DNA of 10,440 nucleotides, from the NCBI GenBank assembly GCA_946631535.1, contig CAMPAF010000085.1, forward strand, positions 1 through 10,440. Reading direction: 5' to 3'. Positions within the stretch are counted from its first letter, which is position 1, and each line of letters opens with the position of its first letter. Shown one piece after another: positions 1 to 9,800 of the stretch. Both the position numbers and the translations under genes were made by a program. The notes beneath the pieces are model-generated. The model had not been told where the DNA came from. It saw only the letters and a list, made by a program, of their open reading frames with translations, and did not search any database. Source of the stretch: an uncultured Verrucomicrobiota bacterium (lineage in GTDB: Bacteria; Verrucomicrobiota; Kiritimatiellia; RFP12; UBA1067).

Positions 1-50
1 CCGGCTTCAACCGCGTGCTTGACCTCGGCAAGGCGGGCGGGTATAATTGA
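1..50 (+). CDS. 3' end of an upstream gene (partial, unidentified)
   Basis: Reading from position 3, the sequence encodes GFNRVLDLGKAGGYN followed by a TGA at 48-50. Most of these codons end in G or C, as in the real genes of this window. The other two + frames either stop at once or run with poor third-position GC into the esterase frame. This suggests the last 15 codons of a + strand gene that begins outside the window. Fifteen residues are too few to name a family. If real, it sits 28 bp upstream of the esterase start and may be in the same operon. It would also mean that the promoter match at 19-47 lies inside a coding 3' end. The alternative is that this is plain intergenic DNA that happens to be open. 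Confidence 0.4.
   Translation, partial: GFNRVLDLGKAGGYN
19..47 (+). promoter_or_regulatory. Predicted sigma70 promoter for the esterase-RND operon
   Basis: A -35 box TTGACC (19-24) and a perfect -10 box TATAAT (42-47) are separated by exactly 17 bp. Transcription would start near 54, leaving a leader of about 25 nt that contains little beyond the ribosome binding site. The match is very good for such a GC-rich region. The caveat is that the boxes overlap the probable last codons of an upstream gene (the TATAAT covers Tyr-Asn codons), so the operon could also be read through from upstream. Confidence 0.5.
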
Positions 51-64
51 CGGAAAACAACTTC

Positions 65-75
65 GAGGAGGAGAG
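65..75 (+). promoter_or_regulatory. Ribosome binding site that decides the esterase start
   Basis: The purine run GAGGAGGAGAG contains AGGAGG at 66-71. Two ATG codons follow in the same frame, at 76 and 79. The spacing from AGGAGG is 4 nt to the first and 7 nt to the second, so the second is preferred. The in-frame TTG at 19 is rejected as a start: it is the -35 box and has no Shine-Dalgarno sequence. Confidence 0.75.
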
Positions 76-78
76 ATG

Positions 79-1200
79 ATGCTCGACTGTAAACGCGTCG
101 TGGTGGCCTCGGCCGCCGCTTTGGTTGCGCTGTCCGCCGCGGCGGACGCGGCGAAGTATGATCCGCGCATGGCGCTGGAGAACTCGGTCACGGAGAAGGG
201 CGTGCAGTGGCTCGACGGACGCTTCCTGCCGCTTGAGGGGAGGATGTACACGGACGTGGACCGCTTCTACGACCGCCTGCCGCGGAACGTCACGACGAAC
301 GTGAACGGCGGCGTGCGCGGGATGAAGTGCCACTCAGCCGGGATGCAGTTCCGCTTCCGCACGGACTCGCCCTCGCTCACGTTCCGCTGGGTGCCGATCA
401 ACCAGAGCCTTGCGATGGACCACATGCCCGCCACGGGCGTGAGCGGCATCGACGTGTATGAGCAGGGGAGCGATGGCGTGTGGCGGTACGTGAAGACGGG
501 CCGCATCCATTCCGCGACGGGCACGCTGCACATCGCCTGGGCGCCGAACACGCCGTGCCTCGTGAACCTGCCGCTCTACAACGGCATCCAGTCGTTCGCG
601 CTCGGCGTGAAGCCGGGCTCGAAGATCGAGGCGCTGCCGCCGCGGGCGAGCGGCGTGACGAAGCCGGTCGTGTTCTACGGCACGTCGATCACGCACGGCG
701 GCTGCGCGTCGCGTCCGGGCCTCGCGTTTCCCAGCATCGTGGGCCGCACGCTCGACGTGCCGATCGTCAACCTCGGCTTCTCGGGATCGGGCAAGATGGA
801 GTTTGAGATGAGCGAGCACCTCGCGGCGATCGACGCGAGCTGCTACGTGCTGGACTGCCTCTGGAACATGCACGACGGGCTCGTGAAGGAGCGCTACGAG
901 CCGTTCATCCGCAATCTCCGCGCGAAGCGTCCCGGCGTGCCGATCGTGATGGCGGAGCAGTGCGACGTGTACTGCCGTCCGCCGTGCGCGAAGGACGTGT
1001 TCATCAAGGCGCTTTACGACAAGCTCGTCGCCGAAGGCTGGAAGGATCTCGTCTACCTGCCGAAGGACGGCATGTACACGGGCGACATCGAGGGCACCGT
1101 GGACGGCTGCCATCCGAACGACTGGGGCATGATGTCGATGGGGAAGGCCTTCTCCGTGGGCGTCGCGCAGGCCCTGAAACTCCCTGCGCCGAGGAAGTAA
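79..1200 (+). CDS. Exported SGNH/GDSL hydrolase with N-terminal GxDLY-type domain
   Basis: A 373-residue secreted esterase of the SGNH superfamily, of the type with an N-terminal beta-sandwich (GxDLY, SsfX3-like) before the hydrolase. Residues 1-25 look like a Sec signal peptide: a Lys-Arg start, an Ala/Val-rich core and an ADA-A-type cleavage site. The N-terminal domain (about 30-185) carries SGIDVY at 122-127, close to the GxDLY signature, followed by a W-R-Y-V-x-T-G strand. The catalytic domain (about 196-366) shows block I YGTSIT with nucleophile Ser203, block II Gly233 in NLGFSGSG, block III Asn263 in LWNMHD, and block V DGCHPND with Asp342 and His345. All four blocks are intact, so it should be active. 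Relatives remove acyl groups, often acetyl, from sugars or natural products; the substrate here cannot be read from sequence. It is the first complete gene of an operon with the RND adaptor, 3 bp downstream. An ATG at 76 is an alternative start, adding one residue. Confidence 0.9.
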   Translation: MLDCKRVVVASAAALVALSAAADAAKYDPRMALENSVTEKGVQWLDGRFLPLEGRMYTDVDRFYDRLPRNVTTNVNGGVRGMKCHSAGMQFRFRTDSPSLTFRWVPINQSLAMDHMPATGVSGIDVYEQGSDGVWRYVKTGRIHSATGTLHIAWAPNTPCLVNLPLYNGIQSFALGVKPGSKIEALPPRASGVTKPVVFYGTSITHGGCASRPGLAFPSIVGRTLDVPIVNLGFSGSGKMEFEMSEHLAAIDASCYVLDCLWNMHDGLVKERYEPFIRNLRAKRPGVPIVMAEQCDVYCRPPCAKDVFIKALYDKLVAEGWKDLVYLPKDGMYTGDIEGTVDGCHPNDWGMMSMGKAFSVGVAQALKLPAPRK

Positions 1201-1203
1201 GCG

Positions 1204-2388
1204 GTGGGCGCGGCGTCTAAGGCGGCGGCCCTGGTCGTCTATCTGTGCGCGGGGGGCGCGTGCGTCGCGCTGGGCTGGTTCGCGCATGCGTTCTGGGGCG
1301 TTTCCGCGCCGGTGCCGCGCGGCATGGCGTCGCGCGCCACGTTCGTGGCCGTGGGCGAGGTGGCGTCCGAGAAGTTCAACCCGCCCGAGGAGTTCGTGGG
1401 GCACGTGGAGCCCGTGCAGGAGGTGGACATCCTCCCGCAGATCGAGGGCTACGTGAAGGAGGTCAAGTTCGCCGAGGGCGACGAGGTGAAGGCCGGCGCC
1501 CTGCTCTTCGTGATCGACGACGAGCGCTACGCGGCCGAGCAGGGCGTGGCGAAGGCCGAGGTGGCGGCCGCCAAGAGCAAGGTCGTGCAGGCCGAGGCGG
1601 CGGTGGAGCGCGCCGAGCGCCTCCTGCGGCGCCTGAAGGCGGCGGACGCGCGCGGCATCACGCAGACCGAGATGGACGCGGCGGAGACGGGCCTCGAGTC
1701 CGACCGCGCCGCGCTCGGCTCCGCGAAGTCGGCGGTCTCGCAGGCCGAGGCAAAACTCGCGAGCACGGCCTTCAACATGAAGCACACGCGCATCTTCGCG
1801 CCGATCTCCGGCCGCATCGGCAAGACCCTCATGCACGCGGGCGACTTCGTGTCGCCCTCGAAGGGCGCGCTCGCGCGCATCGTGCAGATGGACCCCGTGC
1901 GCGTGACGTTCCCGATCACCGACCGCGCCTACCTCGCATGGGGCGGTGCGCGCGTGGGCGACACGCGCCGGCTGCGCCTGCGCCTCGCGGACGGCGCGAT
2001 CTACCCCGCCAACGGCAAATGGGCGTTCTCGGACAACGAGATGAGCGCCGAGACGGCCACCCTTCTCGTGCGCGCGCACTTCCCTAACTCGAAGCGCCTC
2101 CTCGTGCCGAACGCCTATGTCACCGTACTCGCCGACGAGGCCGACCCGGCCCCCGTCCCGGTAATTCCCGTCTCCGCACTCATGCAGACGGCGCAGGCCA
2201 CCGGGGTGTGGGTGATGGACGGCGAGGACACGGTGCGCTTCCGCGCCGCAAAGCCGGGCGCCCGCGCCGACGGCAAGATCCGCCTCCTCACCGGCGTGAA
2301 GCCTGGCGAGAAGATCGTCGTGCAGGGCATCCACAAGCTGGGCGACGGCATGCGCGTGCGCGTGGTGCCGGCATCGGAGTTCCACTGA
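1204..2388 (+). CDS. RND efflux periplasmic adaptor (membrane fusion protein, AcrA/MexA type)
   Basis: A 394-residue adaptor that links an inner-membrane RND pump to an outer-membrane channel. Residues about 8-31 form one hydrophobic segment. The cysteines there (15, 20) do not sit in a good lipobox, so it is probably held by an N-terminal membrane anchor rather than a lipid. The order of parts is typical: first lipoyl half (about 66-106, with [17 protein letters not shown]), an Ala/Glu/Lys-rich alpha-helical hairpin (about 108-190), second lipoyl half (about 192-228, with [11 protein letters not shown]), a beta-barrel (about 229-312) and a membrane-proximal domain (about 315-390). Length fits the family. 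The start is GTG, with GAGGAAG at 1191-1197 (6 nt spacing) lying in the last codons of the esterase gene. The start follows the esterase stop by 3 bp, so the two are probably translationally coupled. The pump gene begins 13 bp later. No TolC-like partner is visible. Confidence 0.95.
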   Translation: MGAASKAAALVVYLCAGGACVALGWFAHAFWGVSAPVPRGMASRATFVAVGEVASEKFNPPEEFVGHVEPVQEVDILPQIEGYVKEVKFAEGDEVKAGALLFVIDDERYAAEQGVAKAEVAAAKSKVVQAEAAVERAERLLRRLKAADARGITQTEMDAAETGLESDRAALGSAKSAVSQAEAKLASTAFNMKHTRIFAPISGRIGKTLMHAGDFVSPSKGALARIVQMDPVRVTFPITDRAYLAWGGARVGDTRRLRLRLADGAIYPANGKWAFSDNEMSAETATLLVRAHFPNSKRLLVPNAYVTVLADEADPAPVPVIPVSALMQTAQATGVWVMDGEDTVRFRAAKPGARADGKIRLLTGVKPGEKIVVQGIHKLGDGMRVRVVPASEFH

Positions 2389-2393
2389 GGAGG
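2388..2393 (+). promoter_or_regulatory. Shine-Dalgarno of the RND pump, overlapping the adaptor stop
   Basis: A perfect AGGAGG begins on the last base of the adaptor's TGA stop (2386-2388) and lies 8 nt before the GTG start at 2402. This supports the GTG start and suggests that ribosomes finishing the adaptor help start the pump, keeping the two in fixed proportion. Confidence 0.8.
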
Positions 2394-2401
2394 CCGCGCC
2401 C

Positions 2402-5400
2402 GTGAAACTGAGCATACGCGCCGCGATCGAAGCCCTTCACCCCTTCTCGCGCTTCTTCATCGAGCGGCCGCGCTTCGCCGGAGTCCTCTCGATCGTCCTC
2501 TCGCTCGCCGGCACGGTGGCGCTCATGAAGCTGCCGGTGGCGCAGTACCCCGAGGTGCAGCCCCCGCGCATCGTGGTGGCGTGCAACTATCCCGGCGCGA
2601 ACGCGCACGAGGTGATGAACACCGTCGCCTCGCCGCTCGAGGACGAGATGAACGGCGTGGAGGACATGCTGTTCATGGCGTCCTCCTGCTCCGACGACGG
2701 CACCTACTCGCTCGGCATCACGTTCGAGGTCGGCACGGACCGCGACGTGGCGCTCATGAAGGTGCAGAACCGCGTGCAGCAGGCGCTCACGAAGCTCCCC
2801 GCCGAGATCAAGGCCACCGGCCTGCGCGTCCGCTGCGCCTCCGAGGACCAGCTCGGCATCCTCACGCTCCGCTCGAAGACCGGCAAGCTCAGCCGCATCG
2901 AGGTCTCTGACTACATGTACGGCGTGGTGCAGCCCGCCATCCTGCGCGTGCCCGGCGTGGGAGACGCCACTATCCACGGTCCAAAGATGGCAATCCGAGT
3001 GTGGCTCGACCCCAAGCGCTGCGCCGCCCAGGGCATCAACGCCGAGGAGATCGTGGCCGCCATCAAGGCGCAGAACGTGCAGGCGTCGCTCGGTTCCGTC
3101 GGCGCTTCCCCCACGCCCGACAACAACTCGCGCAAGATCACGCTGATCGCCAAGGGCCGCCTCCACACGCCGGAGGAGTTTGGCGAGATAATCGTCCGCC
3201 GCGACGCCAAGGGTGGAATCGTCCGCCTCAAGGACGTAGCGCGCGCCGAGTACGGCGAGCAGGGCTACAACTTCTTCAACACCTTCAACAACGACGTCTC
3301 CACCTCCGTTGACCTCAACCAGCTTCCAGGCGGCAACGCGATCCGCACGATGAACCTCATCCGCGAGGAGATGAAGCGCCTCGAGAAGCGATTCCCCGGC
3401 GATCTCGAGTGGATCATCCCCTACGATACCACGGACTACGTGCGCGCCTGCCTGAAGGAGATCGTCTTCACCCTCTTCCTCACGCTAGGCCTCGTCGCGC
3501 TCGTCTGCTGGATATTCCTCCAGGACTTCCGCGCCACGCTCGTGCCCATCATCACCATTCCCGTCTCCCTCCTCTCCACGTTCACCGTCATGGCCGCGCT
3601 CGGCTACTCCATCAACATCCTCACGCTGTTCGGGCTAGTCCTCGCGATCGGTACCGTGGTGGACGACGCGATCGTGGTGGTGGAGCGCGTGCAGACGCTC
3701 ATGGAGCAGGGCCTCAACCAGAAGGAGGCGTCCATCCAGGCGATGCAGGACGTGACTGGCGCGGTCATCGCCACCACGCTCGTGCTGCTCGGCATCTTCG
3801 TGCCGGTAGGCTTCCTCGGCGGCCTCACCGGCAAGATCTACCAGCAGTTCGCCGTCACGCTCTCCACGGCGGTCGTGTTCTCGTCAGTCTGCGCGCTCAC
3901 GCTCTCGCCGGCGCTCTGCACCGTGCTCCTCAGGAACGCGCCAGAGGGACGGCGGAAGTTCGTCCTCTTCCGGATATTCGACTCGCTCCTCCAAGGTGCG
4001 GGACGCCTCTACGTGTGGGCGTCTGGAATCTTCGCCCGCCACGTCGTCCTGCTCGCGCTCGTATTCCTCGTCCTGGTCTGCCTCGCCATCTCCACCGCTA
4101 AGTCCATCCCGCAGGCGTTCATCCCGCACGAGGACCAGGGGACGGTGATGGTGGACGCGAACCTGCCAGAAGGCTGCGTGCGGACGCTCACCGCCCAGGC
4201 CTGCGGCGAGGCCGTCACGCGCATGAGGGGCATCCCCGGCGTCGAGTCCGTGCTGATGACCGCCGGCTCAAGCCGCATCGGCGGACGCGGCGAGAACCAG
4301 TCCATGATGACCGTAAGGCTCGACCCGTGGGAGAAGCGCCCCGGCAAGGACCTGGAGGTCCTCGCCATCCGCGCGCGCATCAACGAGACGAACTCCACCC
4401 TCCCGATGCTCGTGACGCGCGCCTTCGCGCCGCCGCCAATCCCGGGCTTCGGCGCGATCGGCGGCGTGGAGCCCGCCATCTTCTCGCTCGGCGACACCGA
4501 CGCCACCCGCCTCGCCCGCGTGGCGAAGTCGCTCAAGCAGGAATTCGAGGCGTCCCCGCTGATCGAGAGCGCCGTCTGCGGCTACAACGCCGACACGCCC
4601 CACCTGCACCTGGACGTCGACCGCGCGAAGTGCGAGCTCTTCCGAGTGCCGCTCGCCACACTCTACTCGACGCTCCAGACCTACCTCGGCTCGCTCTACG
4701 TGAACGACGTCAACCTCGGCACCCAGGTGAATCGCGTCACAGTACAGGCCGACTGGTACGGCCGCGCCGACGTAGAGTCCGTGCGCGGACTCTACGTGCG
4801 CTCCGAAACGGGCGCGATGGTGCCGGTGAGCGCGCTCGTCACCTTCGGCGAGAGCCTCGGCCCGCGCGTCATCTACCGCCGCAACCAGTACGTGTACTGC
4901 ACCATCCTCTGCACGCCCGCCCCCGGCGTCCTCGCGGGCGACTGCCGAGAGGAGGTGATCCGCATCCTCAACGAGAAGCTGCCGCCCGACTACGGCTACG
5001 ACTGGGCCGGACTCACCTTCCACGAGATGCGCGCGCGCGGCACGGCCCTCCCGCTCCTGATCCTCGCCGTCCTCTTCGGGTACCTGTTCCTCGTGGCGCA
5101 GTACGAGAGCTGGACCATTCCGCTCCCGGTGATGCTCTCGGTCGCGACGGCAGTCCTCGGCGCGCTCCTCGGCCTCAAGATCGCGGGGCTGGACCTCTCC
5201 ATCTACGCCCAGCTCGGCATCGTGCTCCTCATCGGCCTCGCATCGAAGAACGCCATCCTCATCGTCGAGTTCGCCAAGGAACGCCACGAGCGCGACGGCC
5301 TGGGCATCGTCGAGGCGGCGCTCTCCGGCGCGCACGAGCGCTTCCGCGCCGTGCTGATGACGGCTCTCACGTTCGTCCTCGGCGTCGCGCCGCTCGTTTG

Positions 5401-5572
5401 GGCCACCGGCGCAGGCGCCGGAAGCCGCCGCGCGATCGGCACCACCACCTTCGCCGGCATGTGCGCCGCCACGCTCCTCGGCATCGTCCTCGTACCAGGC
5501 CTCTACGTGCTCTTCCAGGCACTTCGCGAGAAGGTGCGCGGGGAACCCAACTCTATGCCGGTTCGGAAATGA
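2402..5572 (+). CDS. RND multidrug/metabolite efflux pump, HAE1 family (AcrB/MexB type)
   Basis: A 1056-residue inner-membrane transporter that uses the proton gradient to push substrates through the adaptor and an outer-membrane channel. The length is normal for HAE1 pumps (about 1030-1060). The two-fold repeat is clear: TM1 at about 26-43, a large periplasmic loop, TM2-TM6 from about 352, TM7 at about 547-565, a second loop, then TM8-TM12 from about 879. The proton relay is complete: Asp421-Asp422 in [11 protein letters not shown] (TM4) and Lys949 in [13 protein letters not shown] (TM10), matching the AcrB Asp407/Asp408/Lys940 set. Other family marks are FIPHEDQG (573-580) after TM7 and AQYESW (899-904) after TM8. 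These separate it from heavy-metal (CusA) and SecDF-type RND proteins. The substrate is unknown. It starts with GTG and has no following gene on its strand; its last 20 bp overlap the end of larA on the other strand. Confidence 0.97.
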   Translation: MKLSIRAAIEALHPFSRFFIERPRFAGVLSIVLSLAGTVALMKLPVAQYPEVQPPRIVVACNYPGANAHEVMNTVASPLEDEMNGVEDMLFMASSCSDDGTYSLGITFEVGTDRDVALMKVQNRVQQALTKLPAEIKATGLRVRCASEDQLGILTLRSKTGKLSRIEVSDYMYGVVQPAILRVPGVGDATIHGPKMAIRVWLDPKRCAAQGINAEEIVAAIKAQNVQASLGSVGASPTPDNNSRKITLIAKGRLHTPEEFGEIIVRRDAKGGIVRLKDVARAEYGEQGYNFFNTFNNDVSTSVDLNQLPGGNAIRTMNLIREEMKRLEKRFPGDLEWIIPYDTTDYVRACLKEIVFTLFLTLGLVALVCWIFLQDFRATLVPIITIPVSLLSTFTVMAALGYSINILTLFGLVLAIGTVVDDAIVVVERVQTLMEQGLNQKEASIQAMQDVTGAVIATTLVLLGIFVPVGFLGGLTGKIYQQFAVTLSTAVVFSSVCALTLSPALCTVLLRNAPEGRRKFVLFRIFDSLLQGAGRLYVWASGIFARHVVLLALVFLVLVCLAISTAKSIPQAFIPHEDQGTVMVDANLPEGCVRTLTAQACGEAVTRMRGIPGVESVLMTAGSSRIGGRGENQSMMTVRLDPWEKRPGKDLEVLAIRARINETNSTLPMLVTRAFAPPPIPGFGAIGGVEPAIFSLGDTDATRLARVAKSLKQEFEASPLIESAVCGYNADTPHLHLDVDRAKCELFRVPLATLYSTLQTYLGSLYVNDVNLGTQVNRVTVQADWYGRADVESVRGLYVRSETGAMVPVSALVTFGESLGPRVIYRRNQYVYCTILCTPAPGVLAGDCREEVIRILNEKLPPDYGYDWAGLTFHEMRARGTALPLLILAVLFGYLFLVAQYESWTIPLPVMLSVATAVLGALLGLKIAGLDLSIYAQLGIVLLIGLASKNAILIVEFAKERHERDGLGIVEAALSGAHERFRAVLMTALTFVLGVAPLVWATGAGAGSRRAIGTTTFAGMCAATLLGIVLVPGLYVLFQALREKVRGEPNSMPVRK
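5519..5537. other. Small hairpin with GCGA tetraloop near the convergent gene ends
   Basis: GCA-CTTC pairs with GAAG-g-TGC around a GCGA loop (GNRA type), giving seven pairs with one bulged G. It lies inside the last codons of the RND gene and, read on the - strand, 16-34 nt past the larA stop, where a terminator would be expected. There is no T-run after it on either strand, so it is not a classical intrinsic terminator. It could stall polymerase, protect RNA ends or be chance. Confidence 0.25.
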
Positions 5573-6824
5573 CGGACACCCCGTCAGGGATGACGGCGAT
5601 TCGGGCGTCCGCGCCGACGATCTCGTCCGCACGCGCAAGCGCCTCGGGCAGCGACGACGCCGTCTCAAGATGCATAGCCTGAAGCATCGCGTGGTCGCAG
5701 TCGCGCGTTACGAGTATCACCGTATGTCGCGAAAGGATGCGCGCGAGTATCTGGAACTCCCACTGGTCGGGCTGCGTGGCGGTGCGCGGCACGCGCAGCA
5801 CCCGCTCCAGCACGGCCTCGGGCGTGGGTGCCTCCGCCAGGTTGCGGTAGAACGACTCGCCGCCAGATCCGTCTGCGCAAGACGCCACCATCACGATGAC
5901 GCCGCCGTCCCGGCACACGGCCTCCGCCGCAGTCATGCCCTTCACCGACTGGTACACGTTCTGGTCGAGCGGATAGCCGCCGTTCGAGGTCACAACGATG
6001 TCCGACATCGGCGCGCGCACGCGGCAGATGTCCTTCAGCCACGCGCACCCCGCCTCGTGCGCCTTCCGGAAATGCCCTGCCACCGCATGCACTATCTTCT
6101 TCTCGCCGTTGATCACCACGTTCGCCACGAACGCGAGCTTCGCCGTCTCCGCCGCGAACAGCATGTCGCGGTGGATCGGGTTCCCTTCAAGGATTCCGGT
6201 CCGCGCGTACGGGCTCTGGATGAACTCGCTGCAGTGGTTGGCGAGCACCGTCTCGCGCGAGACGATGCCCGGAAGCACGCTCTTGCGCCCTCCCGAGAAC
6301 CCCGCGAAGAAGTGCGGCTCGATGAAGCCCTCCGAGACTAGCAGGTCCGCCTCCATCGCGAGACGGTTCACGATGAGCCGCCCGCCAGACGGAAGCGTGC
6401 CAGCCTCTACGAGGCCTTCCGCGTCGGAAGAGTCGTGCACCACGATCCGCTCGCGCGCCACGATCTCCTCGCCAAACTTCCCGACCAGCTCCTCGCGCGT
6501 CGTCAGCCGGTGAAAGCCCGTCGCGATCAGGATCGTGATCTCCGCCGACGGGTTCCCCTTCCTGATGCGCTCGAGCAGCTGCGGCATGATGATCTTCGAC
6601 GGGACGGGCCTCGTGTGGTCGCTCGCGATTATCACTACCTTTTTCTTGCCGGCGGCAAGCTCCTCAAGACGCGGCGAGCCGATCGGCGCGTCGAGCGCCG
6701 CACGCACGCATGAGGACTCGTCTGCCGCAGCAGGCGGCAGCGACGAAGTGTACACGCCGTTCAGCCGCGCTTGATCGACCTCGGCCTCCATGGCCGTGCG
6801 TGCGTACGGGATTGATATCTTCAC
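5553..6824 (-). CDS. larA: Nickel-pincer lactate racemase family protein LarA
   Basis: A 423-residue cytoplasmic enzyme of the LarA family, which interconverts D- and L-lactate (or, in some homologues, other 2-hydroxy acids) with a nickel-pincer nucleotide cofactor. Every key residue known from Lactobacillus plantarum LarA is present at a constant offset of three: Asp69 and Arg72 in SDHTRP (Asp72, Arg75), His105 in GFHR (His108), His171 and Lys181 in [13 protein letters not shown] (His174, Lys184), His197 in NHCSEF (His200), and Tyr291, Gln292 and Lys295 in NVYQSVKG (Tyr294, Gln295, Lys298). Trp355 matches Trp358. The length equals the family norm. The start is GTG, overlapping the upstream gene's TGA as GTGA (6824-6821), with GGAG 8 nt before it (6833-6836). 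Longer in-frame starts would run antisense-free but deep inside the CotH gene and are not needed. Cofactor genes larB, larC and larE are absent here. The 3' end overlaps the convergent RND gene by 20 bp. Confidence 0.95.
   Translation of the reverse strand: MKISIPYARTAMEAEVDQARLNGVYTSSLPPAAADESSCVRAALDAPIGSPRLEELAAGKKKVVIIASDHTRPVPSKIIMPQLLERIRKGNPSAEITILIATGFHRLTTREELVGKFGEEIVARERIVVHDSSDAEGLVEAGTLPSGGRLIVNRLAMEADLLVSEGFIEPHFFAGFSGGRKSVLPGIVSRETVLANHCSEFIQSPYARTGILEGNPIHRDMLFAAETAKLAFVANVVINGEKKIVHAVAGHFRKAHEAGCAWLKDICRVRAPMSDIVVTSNGGYPLDQNVYQSVKGMTAAEAVCRDGGVIVMVASCADGSGGESFYRNLAEAPTPEAVLERVLRVPRTATQPDQWEFQILARILSRHTVILVTRDCDHAMLQAMHLETASSLPEALARADEIVGADARIAVIPDGVSVISEPA
5570..5586. other. 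Inverted repeat starting at the RND stop codon
   Basis: TGACGG (5570-5575) and CCGTCA (5581-5586) can form a 6-bp stem with loop ACACC. The left arm begins with the RND TGA. The next bases on the + strand are GGGATGACGG, not a T-run, so this is at best an unusual terminator. It also encodes part of the larA C-terminus on the other strand, which limits its freedom to vary. Confidence 0.25.
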
Positions 6825-9800
6825 TTCTGCAGCTCCACTTCCACCTTGAAGAAGTTGTTCGTCTGGCGGAACTCCGCCGGCGGGTTCAACGCGTTGGTCT
6901 CGGCCCACGGGCCTGCGAGGTCGGCGGCGCCCTTCAGCTTGTAGACGCGCGTCGCGCGCAGGTCCGGACGGTCTGGCCGCCAAGAGATGTACGCCGTGTC
7001 GTTCGTCATCGTGATGTCGGCGGTGAAGAGCTCGTCCACGTCCGTCGGCGTCGTGCCTGCCACGTAGTCCTGCCAGAGCGGCACGCTCTTGCCGATCGGC
7101 GAGGCGTTCGTCGCGAAGGCGAGGTAGTCGTCGTACGACACGGGACGCGCCGCCGTGCTGCCGGCCGCGGCGAGATCGTCCCATGCATCTGACAGCCACG
7201 CGATCGGCACGTCATGCCCGCCGTCCGCCTCGGCCACTACTTCCGGCAGCGACGCCACCACCACGGCCACGTTCTTCGCGAGTTCGCCGCCGGACGCGTT
7301 CTTCGCGACGAAGGCGATGAAGTTCGTCCCGCCGGACATGAGGTTGGCGGCCGGGATCGACAGGGAGGCCGTACCGGAAGAGACGGGCACGTTGGACGCG
7401 AAGCGTCCGTTCACGTAGACGTCAAGAGACGCCGCGCCGGACGTCGGCACCGCCACGGTGCCTGTCAATGCAGAACGGGCAATCGGGGCCGTCACGTCCG
7501 CCACATCCGTCTCCACGGATCCCGGCGTGGGCGACGCGCCGGTGAATGTCGGCGCGATCTCCTTCTTGCGCGCGTAGCGCAGGGCGCTCGCGTTGACTGT
7601 CTCCGAGACGTTCGACACAGCGCAGCCGACGGTGGCGAACTGACGGTCCAGCCACGCGAAGCGCCGTGTGAGAAACTGCTTAAGCGTGTCCGCGTCGCCA
7701 GTTTCCTCCGCGTTGCCGAAGAAACCGATGCGGTTGTTCCAGCGCAGGTCGTTCGCGCGCGCGGACGCGGCGAGCTTCACCTTGTACTGGTCGATGAGGC
7801 CGCCCTCCTTCACCATGTCCGTCAGGTACGGGCGCGTGGCGAAGTAGCGTTCGCGGAGCTTGAAGGTGAAGTACGGGTCGGACGTCCAGTGCCCCATGAA
7901 GTTGTTCTGGCTGCGCGAGGGGATCCACTTCTCGGGGATGATCGCCGCGTAGGTGGCCTCGCCGTAGATGTTCGTGACGGCTGGCGTGCGGATGCGGATC
8001 TGGAGCGAGCCGAGGCCGTAGTCGAAGTCCCAGGCAGGGGCGAACACCATCTTGCCGTCCGCGTTCATGTAGCTGTAGCGGCTGAAGGAGCCCGCGTCGT
8101 CGTTGCCCGGCACGAACTGCGAGAGCCAGTAGGACACCATGGAGTCGAAGTCCGCGAGATCCGCGTAGTGCTCGCCCCTCGTGTTGACGTTCGTGCCCGA
8201 CATCCACGCCTGGCCGAGGTTCCACCACGTCTCCCACACGAAGTTGCTGATCGTCGGGTTCGTGAAAGCGTATTCCGGAGTGTTCATCGCCACGCACAGC
8301 TTCATCGTGCCCTTCGAGGTCGTGTTGTTCTGGATGAAGCTGGACGGCGCGGGAGCAGTTCCGCCATTGGCTTTGGGCATCTTCTTGGAGTCGATCTCGA
8401 ACACGAGCCCCTTGGAGATGTCGCCGCCGTTCCAGGCCTTCCAGTAGACCTTGATGCGTCCCTGTCCGTCGAGCGTGCCGCCGTCGGCCTTCTTCGCGGA
8501 AAGCACGTAGTTCGTGCCGCCGTAGGCGAACGTGCCGGACGTCATCCAGAGGCAGTTCGTCTCCAGCATCACGTCAAGCGCGTCGACGTCATCGGCCGTC
8601 AGGGCCGGGTTCGCCTTCTGCGCCGCCTCCGCCACGTCGCCGGTATCCCAGTTGAGGATGGGGATGCGCTCATCGGACACGCGGATGTGCTGGCAGAGCT
8701 GGTAGTTACCCACGTACTTCCCGTTCATCACCACATCCACCCACTCGCTCTTCATCCACACGGGCGCGCCGAACTGTCCGGCGAGGTCGTAGCAGAGCTT
8801 GTTGCGCATGAGCGACTCGTCGAAGCAGTTGGCGAGCAGCACCCAGTGCTTGTTCTTCACGCCGCCGCCGAGGCCGAAGAGGTCGGTCTTCTTGTCGAGC
8901 TTGATCTTGTAGGGCTTCTTGTCCTGTCCGGCCGTGGAGTTGCCGCGCACGTGGATCGTGAACTTCATGTTCGTCACCTGGTCGTCGTACTCGGCGTTGC
9001 CCCGGATCGTGATCGTGCCGGAGTGCGTCTCCTTCTTGCTCGACGGCCATGTGTAGGCGATCGCCTCCACGAAGAGGTCCTCGTACTGCTCGCGGTACGG
9101 GGCGAGGTCCGCCCCCTCCTCGACCGCCAGCGGGAAGAAGTTGTCGGCCTCGTCGGCGTAGTAGTAGGTCACGCCCACCTCGGCCGTCTCGTCGTCGGTC
9201 TTCACGTAGCCGTCCGCCGTCCCCACCGTCATCTCCACGACGGGCAGGTCGCTGCACCAGAACTTACCCGTGCCGGCGTAGCCGTTGCCGTCGGAGACGT
9301 CCACCACCACCCAGTGTCCGAAGTCCGAGGCCTGCAGGTCATACGTCGAGCCCGTGCCGCGCGCGCCGCCGGCGACGGGCATCCCTGCGGCGTCCACTAG
9401 GTGCCAGTCGTAGGACAGCTCGCCCAGCGTGACGCCCTCGTTCGGCGTCACCGCGGGCGTGAGCGTGCTGCCCGCCTGCGGACGCGACACCGCGGCGAAC
9501 GAGACCTCGGCGCGGGGCGCGCGCGCGACCGCCTCCGTGGCCGTGATGCGCCCCACCGTACCCTTGCCGCGCAGGCCGACCTTCGTCGCGTGCTTCTTCT
9601 GCGTCACGTCCGGCCCCAGCGAGCTGCGCGACGAGAACCAGGTGTTGCCGAGGGCGTCCGCGAGCACGTGGCCGTCCACCGTGTAGCGGATGCGCGTGGG
9701 CACGCACGAGTAGTCGCTCTCGACGCGCACGGCGTAGATGCGGTCCTCCTCCGCCACGAGGCCGTCGGCGGAGAGTTCGAGCCAGCGGCCCTTGATGTTG

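Noticed and set aside
1246..1263. Possible lipobox cysteine (residue 15 or 20) in the adaptor N-terminus.
   Set aside because: The residues before either cysteine do not fit the Leu-Ala/Ser-Gly/Ala-Cys pattern, so a membrane anchor is more likely.
334..2415. A 693-codon open frame antisense to the esterase and adaptor genes.
   Set aside because: It is a GC-content shadow: the product is dominated by Arg, His and Ala, shows no domain, and the sense strand carries two clear conserved families over the same bases.
4268..5668. A 466-codon antisense frame under the RND gene.
   Set aside because: It is rich in Arg/Glu/Ala with no domain; the sense strand is an unmistakable RND pump.
6825..7199. 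Extension of larA upstream to a start near 7199.
   Set aside because: The added residues overlap the CotH gene, have no similarity to LarA and are Arg-rich; the GTG at 6824 gives the family length and residue numbering.
7214..9400. A 728-codon + strand open frame opposite the CotH gene.
   Set aside because: It has low-complexity Arg/Val/His-rich composition, no recognisable motif and no ribosome binding site; it mirrors the high GC3 of the CotH gene.
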